Shown: positions 19,779 to 28,760 of the stretch, piece after piece
How the letters are laid out: each line of letters opens with the position of its first letter
How positions within the stretch are numbered: the first letter of the stretch is position 1
Assembly (NCBI RefSeq): GCF_002157735.2
Contig: NZ_AP018689.1
Span: 2,017,619 to 2,081,618 of the forward strand
Length of the DNA: 64,000 nt
Direction of reading: 5' to 3'
Source of the DNA: Vibrio aphrogenes
Lineage (GTDB): Bacteria > Pseudomonadota > Gammaproteobacteria > Enterobacterales > Vibrionaceae
Notes under the pieces: model-generated
What the model saw: only the letters and a program-made list of their open reading frames with translations
Told to the model about the DNA's origin: nothing
The model's database searches: none
Position numbers and translations under genes: made by a program

Positions 19779-21445
19779 TATTCAGTATCAGGGAACCATT
19801 CTTGTAGTAAATCACGAGACTTCTGCACTTCTTGTGACCACGTATTTACGCCAACAACCGTTGGTTTCAGCAAAATGACCAATTCGGTTTTCTTAGTAAC
19901 TTTACTGGTATTACGGAACAAATGGCCTAGCCCAGGAATATCCCCCAAAAATGGTACTTTACTGGTTTGATTGAGAGTACGGCTACTCATTAAGCCGCCG
20001 ATCACAACCACATCACCATCTTTAGCGCGGACCACAGTATCGGATTCACGAATCGAACTTTTTGCCAACGGTAGATTCAATACGCGATTATTTCCTAAAT
20101 CGATTTCTTGATTATCAGTTTCTACCTCAATAACGGCTGGGTGAACGTGTAGCATCACATTACCAGAGTCATCAATTTGAGGTGTCACATCCAAAGAAAT
20201 GCCTGAGAAAAATGGGGTTAGGTCGACATTTTGAGTCGCAATATCACTATCACTTCCTGAGATTTGACCATCGACTCCCGTTACAAAGTAGCTATCATCG
20301 CCCACTTTAATCACAGCTTTTTGGTTATTGGCCGCCGTAACTCTTGGGCTGGATAAAACGTTTAAGTCACCTTGGGTGGCCATAAAGTTTAACACTGCCG
20401 AAAAATTACCGTCACTGATCACCATATTAGCGCCGCCCCCTAACAAGTCACCAATGGTATCAAGCCCAGGTACAATACTGCCGCCTGAAATACTGCCACC
20501 TGAAATGGTTGTTCCACCAATAGAGCCAGTCATATTCGACCAATTAATGCCTTGTTGGTAACCATCACTTAAGGTTACTTCCATGATCTTCGCTTCTAAC
20601 ACTACTTGACGATGTAAGCGTTTTTCTGAAGCGCCTAAAAATGCTTTCACTTCACGCAATTCATTTGGGTAAGCTCGAACAGTAATCACCCCCGCTTGTG
20701 GTGAAACTATTACACTACGACCTTGGCCAGAACCAACCATTGATTTTACGGCTTTTTGTAATTGAGGCCAAAAATCACTCTTATTGGTCGTTTCAATACG
20801 AGTGCCACCAGTAGCGTCAGTTTGAGTCGACATACCATCATCACTGCTGTAGTCACTACCATCACCACTGTAGCTATTGTTGCTGCTAGTGTTTGAGTCA
20901 CTAGAGCTGCCGTTATCCTCATCGTATTTAGAGGTGACTGAACCTGTGGTGATCGTTGTTAAAGAAAGACCACGACGTTGGAATTGCAGGTAGTCGACAG
21001 GAATGGTTTCAGTGCGTAGCCCAGCAGGGAAAACCTGAATAACTTTGCCACTTTTAACCACATCGTAACCATAAATATCTTGAACTGAATTCAATACTTC
21101 ATCTAATGTCACATCAGACAGGTTTAAAGTAATCTGTCCCGTCACATCAGGGTGAATGATAGTGCTGTAATCGGTGCCTTGAACTAAACTTGCAAAAAAG
21201 GTTTTGGCGTTAACGTTTTTAGCTTGAATTCGAAAACGCTTAACAGAAGAGTCCGCATTTAATTTAGAGCCATCGACATCAGGCATTAAATCAGCTTGAA
21301 CAGAGTCCGGAAGTTCATCAATTGAACTGTTATTGCTTTCATTAACCGCTTGATTTAAGGCTTGCTTGATTTCTACAGGTTCTTCATGCCCCATAGAACA
21401 GCCCGTTAATGAGGCAATCATGATACCTAAAATGAGTTTGCGCAT
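19778..21445 (-). CDS. mshL: MSHA outer-membrane secretin MshL
   Basis: A 555-residue secretin lipoprotein. The lipobox LTGC at residues 13-16 follows a hydrophobic signal. The N-terminal domains (about 70-150) include DVTGQITLNLSDVTLDEVLN, typical of the STN/N0 fold. A Ser/Asn/Asp/Gly-rich linker runs at about 175-215, and the C-terminal secretin domain (about 270-535) holds RQVVLEAKIMEVTL, VLSSPRVTAANNQKAVIKVG and VVIGGLMSSRTL. Multimers form the gated pore through which the pilus leaves. The mshK stop lies 20 bp upstream, and mshM starts on the mshL stop codon. Confidence 0.95.
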   Translation of the reverse strand: MRKLILGIMIASLTGCSMGHEEPVEIKQALNQAVNESNNSSIDELPDSVQADLMPDVDGSKLNADSSVKRFRIQAKNVNAKTFFASLVQGTDYSTIIHPDVTGQITLNLSDVTLDEVLNSVQDIYGYDVVKSGKVIQVFPAGLRTETIPVDYLQFQRRGLSLTTITTGSVTSKYDEDNGSSSDSNTSSNNSYSGDGSDYSSDDGMSTQTDATGGTRIETTNKSDFWPQLQKAVKSMVGSGQGRSVIVSPQAGVITVRAYPNELREVKAFLGASEKRLHRQVVLEAKIMEVTLSDGYQQGINWSNMTGSIGGTTISGGSISGGSIVPGLDTIGDLLGGGANMVISDGNFSAVLNFMATQGDLNVLSSPRVTAANNQKAVIKVGDDSYFVTGVDGQISGSDSDIATQNVDLTPFFSGISLDVTPQIDDSGNVMLHVHPAVIEVETDNQEIDLGNNRVLNLPLAKSSIRESDTVVRAKDGDVVVIGGLMSSRTLNQTSKVPFLGDIPGLGHLFRNTSKVTKKTELVILLKPTVVGVNTWSQEVQKSRDLLQEWFPDTE

Positions 21446-21465
21446 AATTACTTAACCTTGAAACC

Positions 21466-21786
21466 TTAATTCTTAATCGAAGTAAAAAGTTCTAAATTCC
21501 AACGCTTAGAACCTCTCATTAAAACCACATTATCACGATTGATACTGGATACTTGGTACCCACTGACTGAATCGCCTTTTTTGACGGTTGTGTTATTAAT
21601 AATGGCTCGGCAATGATTGGTATCGTCTTCACACACGATACTTTGCAAAGTCGGAACATGATAATAAACACGTTTGACAGGGGTTGTTTTCCCTTTTGTC
21701 CAATCAAGTGGTGCCGTAGGATCTTCTTGAGCCGAAACACCATAAGCTACAAATAAAAGTAGACTTAACACACCGATTCTAACCAC
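21466..21786 (-). CDS. mshK: MSHA biogenesis protein MshK (PilP-like)
   Basis: About 106 residues when started at the GTG at 21786, which is preceded by GAGGAG at 7 nt and overlaps the mshJ stop. A longer frame from 21852 is open but would overlap mshJ by 74 bp and bury the signal. From the GTG the protein has a signal peptide (VLSLLLFVAYGVSA) and a small C-terminal domain with DPTAPLDW and a single disulfide pair (CEDDTNHC), resembling PilP-type proteins that contact the secretin. It lies between mshJ and mshL as expected. Confidence 0.86.
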   Translation of the reverse strand: MVRIGVLSLLLFVAYGVSAQEDPTAPLDWTKGKTTPVKRVYYHVPTLQSIVCEDDTNHCRAIINNTTVKKGDSVSGYQVSSINRDNVVLMRGSKRWNLELFTSIKN

Positions 21787-22435
21787 CGATAAACTCCTCT
21801 TTTGCACCAAGGGTATAAACCACAAATTCCAGTTGAGCTTGAGGGTACTCAACCACTTGGTACTTAAAGCTACGCCAATAATATTTCACTGGCATGTGCT
21901 CAAGCTGCATCAAATATTCCGCAATATCAAAATAGTTACCGGTTAATTGAATTTGCACCGGATGAATGTAATAACCGACGACTTTATTGGTTCGGTCGAT
22001 GGTGATTGCTTCACTCGGTAATGAAGTTAACGAGACGAGCGTTAATTTGTGTGTTTTTTCTAAAACGCTTTGCAGCAACTCAGCCATACCAGATGGGGTC
22101 ACTAAACCATTTACTACAGTACTTAACTGTGACGATAACTCTTGGCTCTGAGCAATTAAAACTCTGAACTCTTTTTCTATGTCTTTATTGGGATCTTGTT
22201 CTAATTTATGTCTCACCACTGCAATTTCACCTTGCAGCTGCCCTATCTGTCCATTTAAAGAACTGATTTGATTACGTTTGGCATTGTTATCTACCGTGAC
22301 AGAATCAATCGCAAACGAGTACATCATAAATAGGATAGCCACCCATCCGGCAATACTTAAAAGCCATTTTTCTCGGTCGGAAAGTTGAGAAAACTTCTCA
22401 CGCCACACTCCCCATTGTTCTTTCAAAGCACTCAT
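21779..22435 (-). CDS. mshJ: MSHA biogenesis protein MshJ (PilO-like)
   Basis: A 218-residue bitopic protein: cytoplasmic N-terminus, one membrane helix (about 24-43, WLLSIAGWVAILFMMYSFAI), a coiled coil (about 50-100), and a C-terminal ferredoxin-like domain with the GNYFDIAEYLMQLEHMPVKYYW motif typical of PilO. With MshI and MshK it should form the inner-membrane alignment complex. Its ATG overlaps the mshI stop and mshK begins inside its end, which indicates tight translational coupling. Confidence 0.9.
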   Translation of the reverse strand: MSALKEQWGVWREKFSQLSDREKWLLSIAGWVAILFMMYSFAIDSVTVDNNAKRNQISSLNGQIGQLQGEIAVVRHKLEQDPNKDIEKEFRVLIAQSQELSSQLSTVVNGLVTPSGMAELLQSVLEKTHKLTLVSLTSLPSEAITIDRTNKVVGYYIHPVQIQLTGNYFDIAEYLMQLEHMPVKYYWRSFKYQVVEYPQAQLEFVVYTLGAKEEFIGG

Positions 22436-23889
22436 TTAACACGCTCCTTTGGGGTTGAATATAATGAAAATGTCACGACATTATTTTCATCTCGACCAAT
22501 GCTTAAGCTTTCAAAGTTTCGACCTATAAGGTTCATTTCGGTTTTAAATTGCTGAACCCAACTTGGAATCACTTCAGGTGACTTAGCTAAACCTTTGATG
22601 CTCATTTGACCTTTCTCGATATAAATCGTCGACAATGAAATGTCGGTACGATTAATTGAAGCTAAGCCATTCATAATGCCAGAAAAGCCAACTTTATCTT
22701 GCTCTTCGAAGCGTCCCATAACCCGTAAAGAGTCTTGCTTGGTTTTCACTTCTTGCTTCAAACGATCAACCGCTGCCAATTTAGCCGGAGAAGCTTTATG
22801 CTCCTTCAGCTTATTATTCAGCACTGAAAGCTCATTCGTTAACTGGTTTACCTGATGGTTAATTTCCGTAAGTTGTTGAGATAATTTAGAGTTTTGAAAA
22901 TTATACACCGAATAAATGGAAAACATTAATACCAATAATACTGCCCAACTGAAGGCCACCAGATCTAGCGTAAAGATCTCTTTTTTTGGTTGTAAAAACT
23001 TAGGGTATAAATTGATCCCTTGGATGCCGAGCTGTAACGCTTCTTCTGCTAAAATATCACCACTCGTTTTGCTTATATCAAGTGGTAATAAGGCTTCAAT
23101 GGTAACATTTAATCTTTCTTGTAAAGCATGTTGAAGTTGTGAAAAATCTTCACCATCACAACACAAAAACAATTTACTTATCAGCTCTTGTTTTAGCTGG
23201 GAGGCTAAATAATCCATAGAGCGTTGCAGTTCTAATGCTAACGAATCTAATTGCAACGTACTTTCATCTTCACCGGTGATAGGAGGGCTGATTCCTCGAA
23301 TAGTACGTTGGAAGACGGCACTTTGTTCGCTGTAGGCACCAATTTTAAAATCACTGCTTTGTGAGCGATGTAACAACATAAAACTAGGCGCATCAGGGCG
23401 AGTTTTAGCCCAAACTTCATCTTCAGGCAAAATGCGCAGTAACGTATTGTCGTTTTCAGCTAGGACATTATTAATAAGACCAATAAATAATTTAGAGAGC
23501 ACATAAGCTTTAACTTTATTGGTTCCAGGCAACAAAACGCCATCGGCAACAATTTCAGTCGCGCGTTCGGTAATTAAATCTTTTAATAAAAAAGGTAATG
23601 CGGCGGGCCATTCTTCTTGTGGTATTGCAGGCTTATCAATTTGATAACTTTGATACCAATGTGACCCCAAAGTTAAAGTGACCGATTGCTCCTGACACTG
23701 CATCTCTTTTAAGGCAGAACTTAAAGCAAATTCCCAGTTATTTTCTTCGATTTTATGAAAGGAAGTCCGTCCCCCTTCTTGTTCATCTACCTTTGAGAGG
23801 TAAATCCCATCCACGAGCATTACAATGCTTAATGAGGCTTGCGTTGGGCCTCGGTTAATAACTTTTTGAATAAACGAGTTAATACTCAT
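22432..23889 (-). CDS. mshI: MSHA biogenesis protein MshI (PilM/PilN-like fusion)
   Basis: A 485-residue protein. The cytoplasmic half (about 1-290) resembles the actin-like PilM/GspL fold. A membrane helix lies at about 304-325 (FSWAVLLVLMFSIYSVYNF), followed by a coiled coil (330-385) and a PilN-like periplasmic domain. It therefore combines the roles split between PilM and PilN in other type IV pilus systems, and pairs with MshJ. mshJ overlaps its stop by 4 bp, and csrD ends 16 bp upstream. Confidence 0.9.
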   Translation of the reverse strand: MSINSFIQKVINRGPTQASLSIVMLVDGIYLSKVDEQEGGRTSFHKIEENNWEFALSSALKEMQCQEQSVTLTLGSHWYQSYQIDKPAIPQEEWPAALPFLLKDLITERATEIVADGVLLPGTNKVKAYVLSKLFIGLINNVLAENDNTLLRILPEDEVWAKTRPDAPSFMLLHRSQSSDFKIGAYSEQSAVFQRTIRGISPPITGEDESTLQLDSLALELQRSMDYLASQLKQELISKLFLCCDGEDFSQLQHALQERLNVTIEALLPLDISKTSGDILAEEALQLGIQGINLYPKFLQPKKEIFTLDLVAFSWAVLLVLMFSIYSVYNFQNSKLSQQLTEINHQVNQLTNELSVLNNKLKEHKASPAKLAAVDRLKQEVKTKQDSLRVMGRFEEQDKVGFSGIMNGLASINRTDISLSTIYIEKGQMSIKGLAKSPEVIPSWVQQFKTEMNLIGRNFESLSIGRDENNVVTFSLYSTPKERVK

Positions 23890-23905
23890 AAATTGAATAT
23901 TTCCT

Positions 23906-25909
23906 TTATTTTCGCCAACGATTTCTTCGACCTAGATGGGTACGGCGAGTCATTATAGAAGGAGCGACATAAGGTAAAAGTTGTTTTTCTGTTGAGAAAT
24001 ACCGTCCTTGAACCCCGTCTAAACCTAGACGAGAGAGCACCGCTAATTCACTTTCAGTTTCGACCCCAACGGCTATCACCTTGGTATCACTATCAAGGCA
24101 CGCCCCCAATAAACTGCGAATAAACAATTGATTTTCATTTCTACGATTGATTTGCTTAATTAAACTTCGATGTAATTTTAAATAATGAATAGGAAGAAGT
24201 TTAATATAGTGAGTACTGACAATCGTTCTTCCCACTTGGTTAACCATAACCCTAAATCCTAAGCCCGCCAGCATGGTGATCACCGGGCGCATAACATCAA
24301 GGTCATTCACTAAATTACGCTCGATAAATTCAAAGCTTATCTTACACCTAATAGACTTAGGCAGCTGCAATAATTCATCCCTTAACCATGTTTTATATAC
24401 TTTAGAATGAAACGGTTGTGTAAACAGACTTATAGCATAATGTTTATCATCTTGGGCAGATTTTATGTGTAAAAATACGGCCTGAATAACGGCTTGATCA
24501 AGAATCCGTTCGTAACCAACCTGCTCAATTGCTGATAAAAAATGTGAAGCTTTAATAATAGTGCCTTGCTCATCTTTAATTCGTGTAAATAAATCATAAT
24601 GTTCAAGGATGTTATTTTTATTATCACTAATTAAATAACAAGGCTGCTCATAAATTAACAACTTATTAACAACAATTGTTAAGTCAAATAAATTCCTCCA
24701 ACGAACGCCACCTCGGTATTCTAATTTATTGTGTGATTCTTTGGTAAATTCAGCCCAGTTATTAACCTCCTCTAAACGAGCAGTTTTTAATGCTGTTTCA
24801 GCTTCATCAATAATTTTGCCACGCCGCTCACCTTGAATGTATGAGGTTACGCCAATATGACACCAATTGTCCTCATCCAACCAAGAAGGTATATCCAACT
24901 TGGCAAATTGATTAATACATTGACGCGCTAACGTTGCGAGCTCTTGTTTAGATTGATGAGGGATCATTAAGGTAAACAGTCCATCATAATATCGGGCAAA
25001 CACTGCATTAGGGTATTTTTGAGTTAAGTTGGTTAATACCTGCCCTACGGAAACTAAAAAAGCATCCGTTTCATTTTTATCATTAATATCAACAGCATCA
25101 CTCCAACCCTCAACCTCTATTGCAAGAACGCCACCAAAGGAATCGGTTTCTTGTAACGCAGTTTCTAAACGACTGTCGAATAATACTCGGTTGGCAGCGC
25201 CTGTTAATTGATCTAAAAAGGTATGTGTGCGAATAAAAGTATCAAAACGGCTGCGCTCTTGTCTGGCGTCGGTAAGTTCGGCGATTAATCGAGTCAGGGC
25301 TTCACTGGCGGTATAGGGCCATTCGCGTTCATCAGCTTGCGTAACCTTCTCGACTTGTCCAGCCAGAATCATACGGCCACGCTCTTCTAATAATTCAGAG
25401 CCATACAACTGATTTCTTAGCCACTGCAAGCCTTTAAGTAAACAAAATAGCACGAGCAGCACAGCCAAAGTTAAAGAGAAAAAAGCTTCAAATGAATAAC
25501 TATTATTGGCGTAAGGAGGGATAGTTTGAAACTCGGCATAATAATCAGTATTACGCTTGAATGAATAAGTTTTTTTATACAGCAGTAAGTCATCATTGTG
25601 ATTTAACAGTGCTTTGTTGGTAAACAAATAAACTTGCCCAACAGGTGACATCACTTTTAACTCTACCACATTACTTGCTTGCAGCAGCTTAGGCAACCAA
25701 CGACGCATTGCGTCAAAATCTTGAGGTTGAGCAAGTTCATTATCGATGATCGCGGTCACACGTTGTAAATTTTGGTCCACATAGTCACCCCCCATTTTTT
25801 TGAAGGTAAATACGCCACCGACAAATAAAATGAACATGGCACTCACCACGATCATCGTGACAAAAGCCACTAAGCGAGTACTCAACTTCAATGTTGGGGT
25901 ATATCTCAT
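23906..25909 (-). CDS. csrD: CsrD/MshH, membrane protein with degenerate GGDEF and EAL domains
   Basis: A 667-residue inner-membrane regulator. It has TM1 (about 12-35), a periplasmic sensory loop, TM2 (about 140-160), a HAMP-like linker, a GGDEF-fold domain (about 230-385) and an EAL-fold domain (about 400-650). The catalytic GGDEF signature is replaced by YYDGL and the EAL motif by HYDLF, so neither c-di-GMP synthesis nor breakdown is expected. In Enterobacteria CsrD binds CsrB/C RNAs and directs their RNase E decay, feeding the CsrA system; in Vibrio the gene is also called mshH. It heads the msh cluster 16 bp before mshI, so carbon storage control and pilus genes may be co-expressed. Confidence 0.92.
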   Translation of the reverse strand: MRYTPTLKLSTRLVAFVTMIVVSAMFILFVGGVFTFKKMGGDYVDQNLQRVTAIIDNELAQPQDFDAMRRWLPKLLQASNVVELKVMSPVGQVYLFTNKALLNHNDDLLLYKKTYSFKRNTDYYAEFQTIPPYANNSYSFEAFFSLTLAVLLVLFCLLKGLQWLRNQLYGSELLEERGRMILAGQVEKVTQADEREWPYTASEALTRLIAELTDARQERSRFDTFIRTHTFLDQLTGAANRVLFDSRLETALQETDSFGGVLAIEVEGWSDAVDINDKNETDAFLVSVGQVLTNLTQKYPNAVFARYYDGLFTLMIPHQSKQELATLARQCINQFAKLDIPSWLDEDNWCHIGVTSYIQGERRGKIIDEAETALKTARLEEVNNWAEFTKESHNKLEYRGGVRWRNLFDLTIVVNKLLIYEQPCYLISDNKNNILEHYDLFTRIKDEQGTIIKASHFLSAIEQVGYERILDQAVIQAVFLHIKSAQDDKHYAISLFTQPFHSKVYKTWLRDELLQLPKSIRCKISFEFIERNLVNDLDVMRPVITMLAGLGFRVMVNQVGRTIVSTHYIKLLPIHYLKLHRSLIKQINRRNENQLFIRSLLGACLDSDTKVIAVGVETESELAVLSRLGLDGVQGRYFSTEKQLLPYVAPSIMTRRTHLGRRNRWRK

Positions 25910-25993
25910 TTAATTTAAATTCCGTTTAAACTAACTTTTGAGTCATTGATATCTTATCGATAGAAATGACTATTTACTTGATCATAATAACAA

Positions 25994-26020
25994 AAAAGCC
26001 ACAACTTATATGTGGCTTTT
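25994..26020 (-). terminator. Intrinsic terminator after ssb
   Basis: AAAAGCCACA and TGTGGCTTTT form a 10-bp stem with a 7-nt loop and a T run on either strand. It lies 41 bp past the ssb stop and separates ssb from csrD. Confidence 0.88.
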
Positions 26021-26060
26021 TATTAAAATCGTGCACTCACGTTCATTTTATTACTCGTTA

Positions 26061-26591
26061 TTAGAACGGAATGTCGTCATCAAAATCCATTGGCGGCTCA
26101 TTGTACTGCGGTGCGGCCTGTTGTGGTGCTTGTTGAGGAGCACGAGGAGCTGACTGCTGCGCCTGTGGCTGTTGAGGTTGACCCCAATTTCCTTGTTGGT
26201 TACCTGAATTATTACCCATTGGTGCATTACCACCTTGAGCACGTCCACCCAGCATTTGCATAACACCGTTAAAGCCTTGCACAACGACTTCTGTCGTATA
26301 ACGGTCTTGTCCACTTTGATCTTGCCATTTACGAGTTTGCAATTGACCTTCAATATAGACTTGAGAGCCTTTGCGCAAATACTCACCAGCTACTTCCGCT
26401 AATTTGCCAAATAAAGCCACGCGATGCCATTCGGTTTTTTCGCGTTGTTCACCTGTTGCTTTATCTCTCCAGCTTTCAGAGGTGGCAATCGTAATATTAG
26501 CAACTGCACCACCGCTTGGTAGATAACGAATCTCAGGATCGTTACCTAAATTTCCGACTAAAATTACTTTATTTACTCCGCGGCTAGCCAT
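26061..26591 (-). CDS. ssb: Single-stranded DNA-binding protein SSB
   Basis: 176 residues from the ATG at 26591, where the protein begins [20 protein letters not shown] as in other SSBs; an open frame continues upstream to 26654 but adds non-conserved residues. The OB fold spans about 5-110 with [20 protein letters not shown] and the [13 protein letters not shown] segment. The linker is Gln/Pro/Ala rich and the acidic tip ends in DFDDDIPF, the docking site for repair and replication partners. It binds ssDNA as a tetramer in replication, recombination and repair. No SOS box is visible upstream, unlike the ssb-uvrA arrangement of E. coli. Confidence 0.97.
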   Translation of the reverse strand: MASRGVNKVILVGNLGNDPEIRYLPSGGAVANITIATSESWRDKATGEQREKTEWHRVALFGKLAEVAGEYLRKGSQVYIEGQLQTRKWQDQSGQDRYTTEVVVQGFNGVMQMLGGRAQGGNAPMGNNSGNQQGNWGQPQQPQAQQSAPRAPQQAPQQAAPQYNEPPMDFDDDIPF

Positions 26592-26894
26592 GTTCTGCTC
26601 CGTCTCAATACATTTTAAAATAGCGACCAATGATATCACGCTTTCTACACTCAAGGGTATAGCAATGCGCCCACGAACTCAATCTTGCGGAAAAGCTCAC
26701 TCAAACACACAACAAATTCATTAATTTACAAAGCATTTCCCATAAAAAATTAATGATAATGAATCTATTCTCACTTTTAATAAGCGAACAAAAAACCAAC
26801 AATAATAACTACCAGCTCAAGGAGGGTTAGCATAAAGTCATTCCTAGTTTTTGTATAAGACATTAATTTTTCATTTGATTTTGGAAAGGATGCC
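26592..26894. other. Divergent ssb / qstR intergenic region
   Basis: A gap of about 300 bp that must carry the promoters for ssb (minus) and qstR (plus). It is AT-rich. A GGAAAGGA ribosome binding site lies just before the qstR ATG. I see no repeat, RNA gene or clear operator. Confidence 0.5.
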
Positions 26895-27566
26895 ATGACT
26901 GACTTAAACCACCAGACATTAATCTATCTGCTCTCTCCGTCTATTTCTTATTATGACCCTTTGCTCGAAACATTAACCAAACTCAAACAAGTTGAGATCA
27001 GAATCCTCCATATTAACGCACTAAAACACGGTTATCCTATCAGTCACAACCACCTATTATTGGTTGATGCCCGAATCAATGAAAACACCTTATTACACTT
27101 ACAAACTCATCCAATATTACAACAAGCTAAAGCCAGCGCCCTTATTTATGCTCCAACAGTGCCAAACCTCGCGCTCCTTTCTATCTGGCATAATTTATCC
27201 GGTTATTTTTATGATTCGATCTCTAGTCATGAATTTTGCGAATGTACTTTAAAAATAGCGACAGGTAACAATTGCTTGCCTAAAGCGTTATTAGTCGAAT
27301 TAATTCAATATTGGCAAGCACTCAACAAACAACAAGACCACAAAGATATCCAAGCAAGATTATCGTTAACCAAACGAGAAATTGAAATCTTATCCCACTT
27401 ACAAATGACGCATTCTAATTTAGACATTGCGGATCTGCTTTTTGTCAGCGAGCACACCATCAAGTCTCATTTGTACCGAATCTTTAAAAAATTGAATGTC
27501 CGAAATCGTAGGCAAGCGATCAATTGGGCGCAAATGTATTTAACCTCTGTCAAAACTGGCACTTAA
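26895..27566 (+). CDS. qstR: QstR-like LuxR-type regulator of competence
   Basis: A 223-residue transcription factor with a C-terminal LuxR/FixJ helix-turn-helix (about 152-215: LTKREIEILSHLQMTHSN, then DLLFVSEHTIKSHLYRIFKK). The N-terminal domain is receiver-like but lacks a clear phosphorylatable pocket. In Vibrio cholerae QstR lies between ssb and galU, is activated by HapR and TfoX, and switches on competence genes; the same position and architecture are seen here. The ATG has a GGAAAGGA site 5 nt upstream. It could be described as a VpsT/CsgD-type regulator from sequence alone; the locus context favours QstR. Confidence 0.83.
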   Translation: MTDLNHQTLIYLLSPSISYYDPLLETLTKLKQVEIRILHINALKHGYPISHNHLLLVDARINENTLLHLQTHPILQQAKASALIYAPTVPNLALLSIWHNLSGYFYDSISSHEFCECTLKIATGNNCLPKALLVELIQYWQALNKQQDHKDIQARLSLTKREIEILSHLQMTHSNLDIADLLFVSEHTIKSHLYRIFKKLNVRNRRQAINWAQMYLTSVKTGT

Positions 27567-27754
27567 TTTGCTTAATTTTTATAGCTACTGATCATCATCA
27601 ATCTCTTGTGTTGATTTTGACTTTTATTATAAAAACAATTGCTTGCACTTTTTTTGACATCAAACGACAACATTCCGTTGCTATGTTTGTCTTGAATACT
27701 GAAAAGATGCTATTTTATTCGGCATATACCATCTATAAGAATTAAAGGTTTATC

Positions 27755-28606
27755 ATGATCAAAAAATGTCTATTCCCTGCTGCGGGTTATGGAACACGTT
27801 TCTTACCTGCTACGAAATCCATGCCCAAAGAAATGATGCCCGTCGTTAACAAACCTCTGATTGAATATGGGGTTGAAGAAGCCATTCAAGCGGGAATGAC
27901 CGGTATGTGCATTGTCACTGGACGTGGTAAGCACTCTTTGACCGATCACTTTGATAAAAACTACGAACTTGAGCACCAAATTAAAGGCACCAACAAGGAA
28001 GAGCTCTTAGTTGATATTCGCGACATCATTGATAGCGCTAACTTTACCTATATTCGTCAGCGCGAAATGAAAGGTTTAGGTCATGCAATTTTAACCGGTC
28101 GTGAATTAGTGGGCGACCAAGCTTTTGCCGTAGTCTTAGCGGATGACTTATGTGTTAACCCTGATGAAGGGGTGCTTTCTCAAATGGTTGCACTGTATAA
28201 GCAATTTCGTTGCACCATTGTGGCCGTTCAAGAAGTTCCAAAAGAAGACGTTCACAAATATGGTGTGATTTCTGGTGAAATGATTAAAGACGATTTGTAC
28301 CGTGTTGATGACATGGTCGAAAAACCAGAACCAGGTACTGAACCAAGTAATTTAGCCATCATCGGTCGTTATATTATGACGCCAGATATTTTTGAGCTGA
28401 TTGAACAAACAGAACCCGGCAAAGGTGGAGAAATTCAAATCACTGATGCCCTACTTAAACAAGCCAAATCAGGTTGTGTGTTAGCTTATAAGTTTAAAGG
28501 CAAACGCTTTGACTGTGGTAGCGTTGAAGGCTATATCGAAGCAACAAACTACTGCTATGAAAACATGTATCTGAAAGCACAAGATACCAAAACCAGCAAA
28601 AAATAA
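27755..28606 (+). CDS. galU: UTP-glucose-1-phosphate uridylyltransferase GalU
   Basis: A 283-residue cytoplasmic nucleotidyltransferase that makes UDP-glucose from UTP and glucose-1-phosphate for LPS, capsule and exopolysaccharide. It opens with the nucleotide-binding segment CLFPAAGYGTRFLPATKSMP and the family's KEMMPVVNKPLIEYGVEEA. It contains VVLADDL (metal-binding Asp), VEKPEPGTEPSNLAIIGRYI and the substrate-binding region KGKRFDCGSVEGYIEA. Length is slightly short of the usual 290-300 but nothing essential is missing. It is followed by a strong terminator and then uvrA. Confidence 0.96.
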   Translation: MIKKCLFPAAGYGTRFLPATKSMPKEMMPVVNKPLIEYGVEEAIQAGMTGMCIVTGRGKHSLTDHFDKNYELEHQIKGTNKEELLVDIRDIIDSANFTYIRQREMKGLGHAILTGRELVGDQAFAVVLADDLCVNPDEGVLSQMVALYKQFRCTIVAVQEVPKEDVHKYGVISGEMIKDDLYRVDDMVEKPEPGTEPSNLAIIGRYIMTPDIFELIEQTEPGKGGEIQITDALLKQAKSGCVLAYKFKGKRFDCGSVEGYIEATNYCYENMYLKAQDTKTSKK

Positions 28607-28636
28607 TTTCTATTTAGCCTGAGCTTATTCTATTTG

Positions 28637-28674
28637 AAAGCCGTCTTCATTGCCTATGAAGACGGCTTTTTACT
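28637..28674 (+). terminator. Intrinsic terminator after galU
   Basis: A 14-bp stem (AAAGCCGTCTTCAT with ATGAAGACGGCTTT), 5-nt loop and T run, 30 bp after the galU stop. It abuts the SOS box of uvrA. Confidence 0.93.
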
Positions 28675-28690
28675 GTCAATTTATACAGTA
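28671..28690 (+). promoter_or_regulatory. LexA (SOS) box upstream of uvrA
   Basis: TACTGTCAATTTATACAGTA fits the gammaproteobacterial LexA consensus CTG-N10-CAG with the flanking TA on both sides. It lies 70 bp before the uvrA ATG, which supports SOS induction of uvrA. Confidence 0.9.
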
Positions 28691-28760
28691 TCTTATTTCT
28701 ACTTTTTCAAACTTATGTAATACTAATGGCGCTAACTTTTAACCAATGAGAACGTGAAGC

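Noticed and set aside
26741..26780. Fur-like AATGATAATG sequence between ssb and qstR
   Set aside because: Only part of the 19-bp Fur consensus is matched and the region is generally AT-rich; not enough to call.
27524..27745. 73-codon frame between qstR and galU
   Set aside because: It starts within qstR in another frame and runs through AT-rich promoter DNA; no ribosome site or motif.
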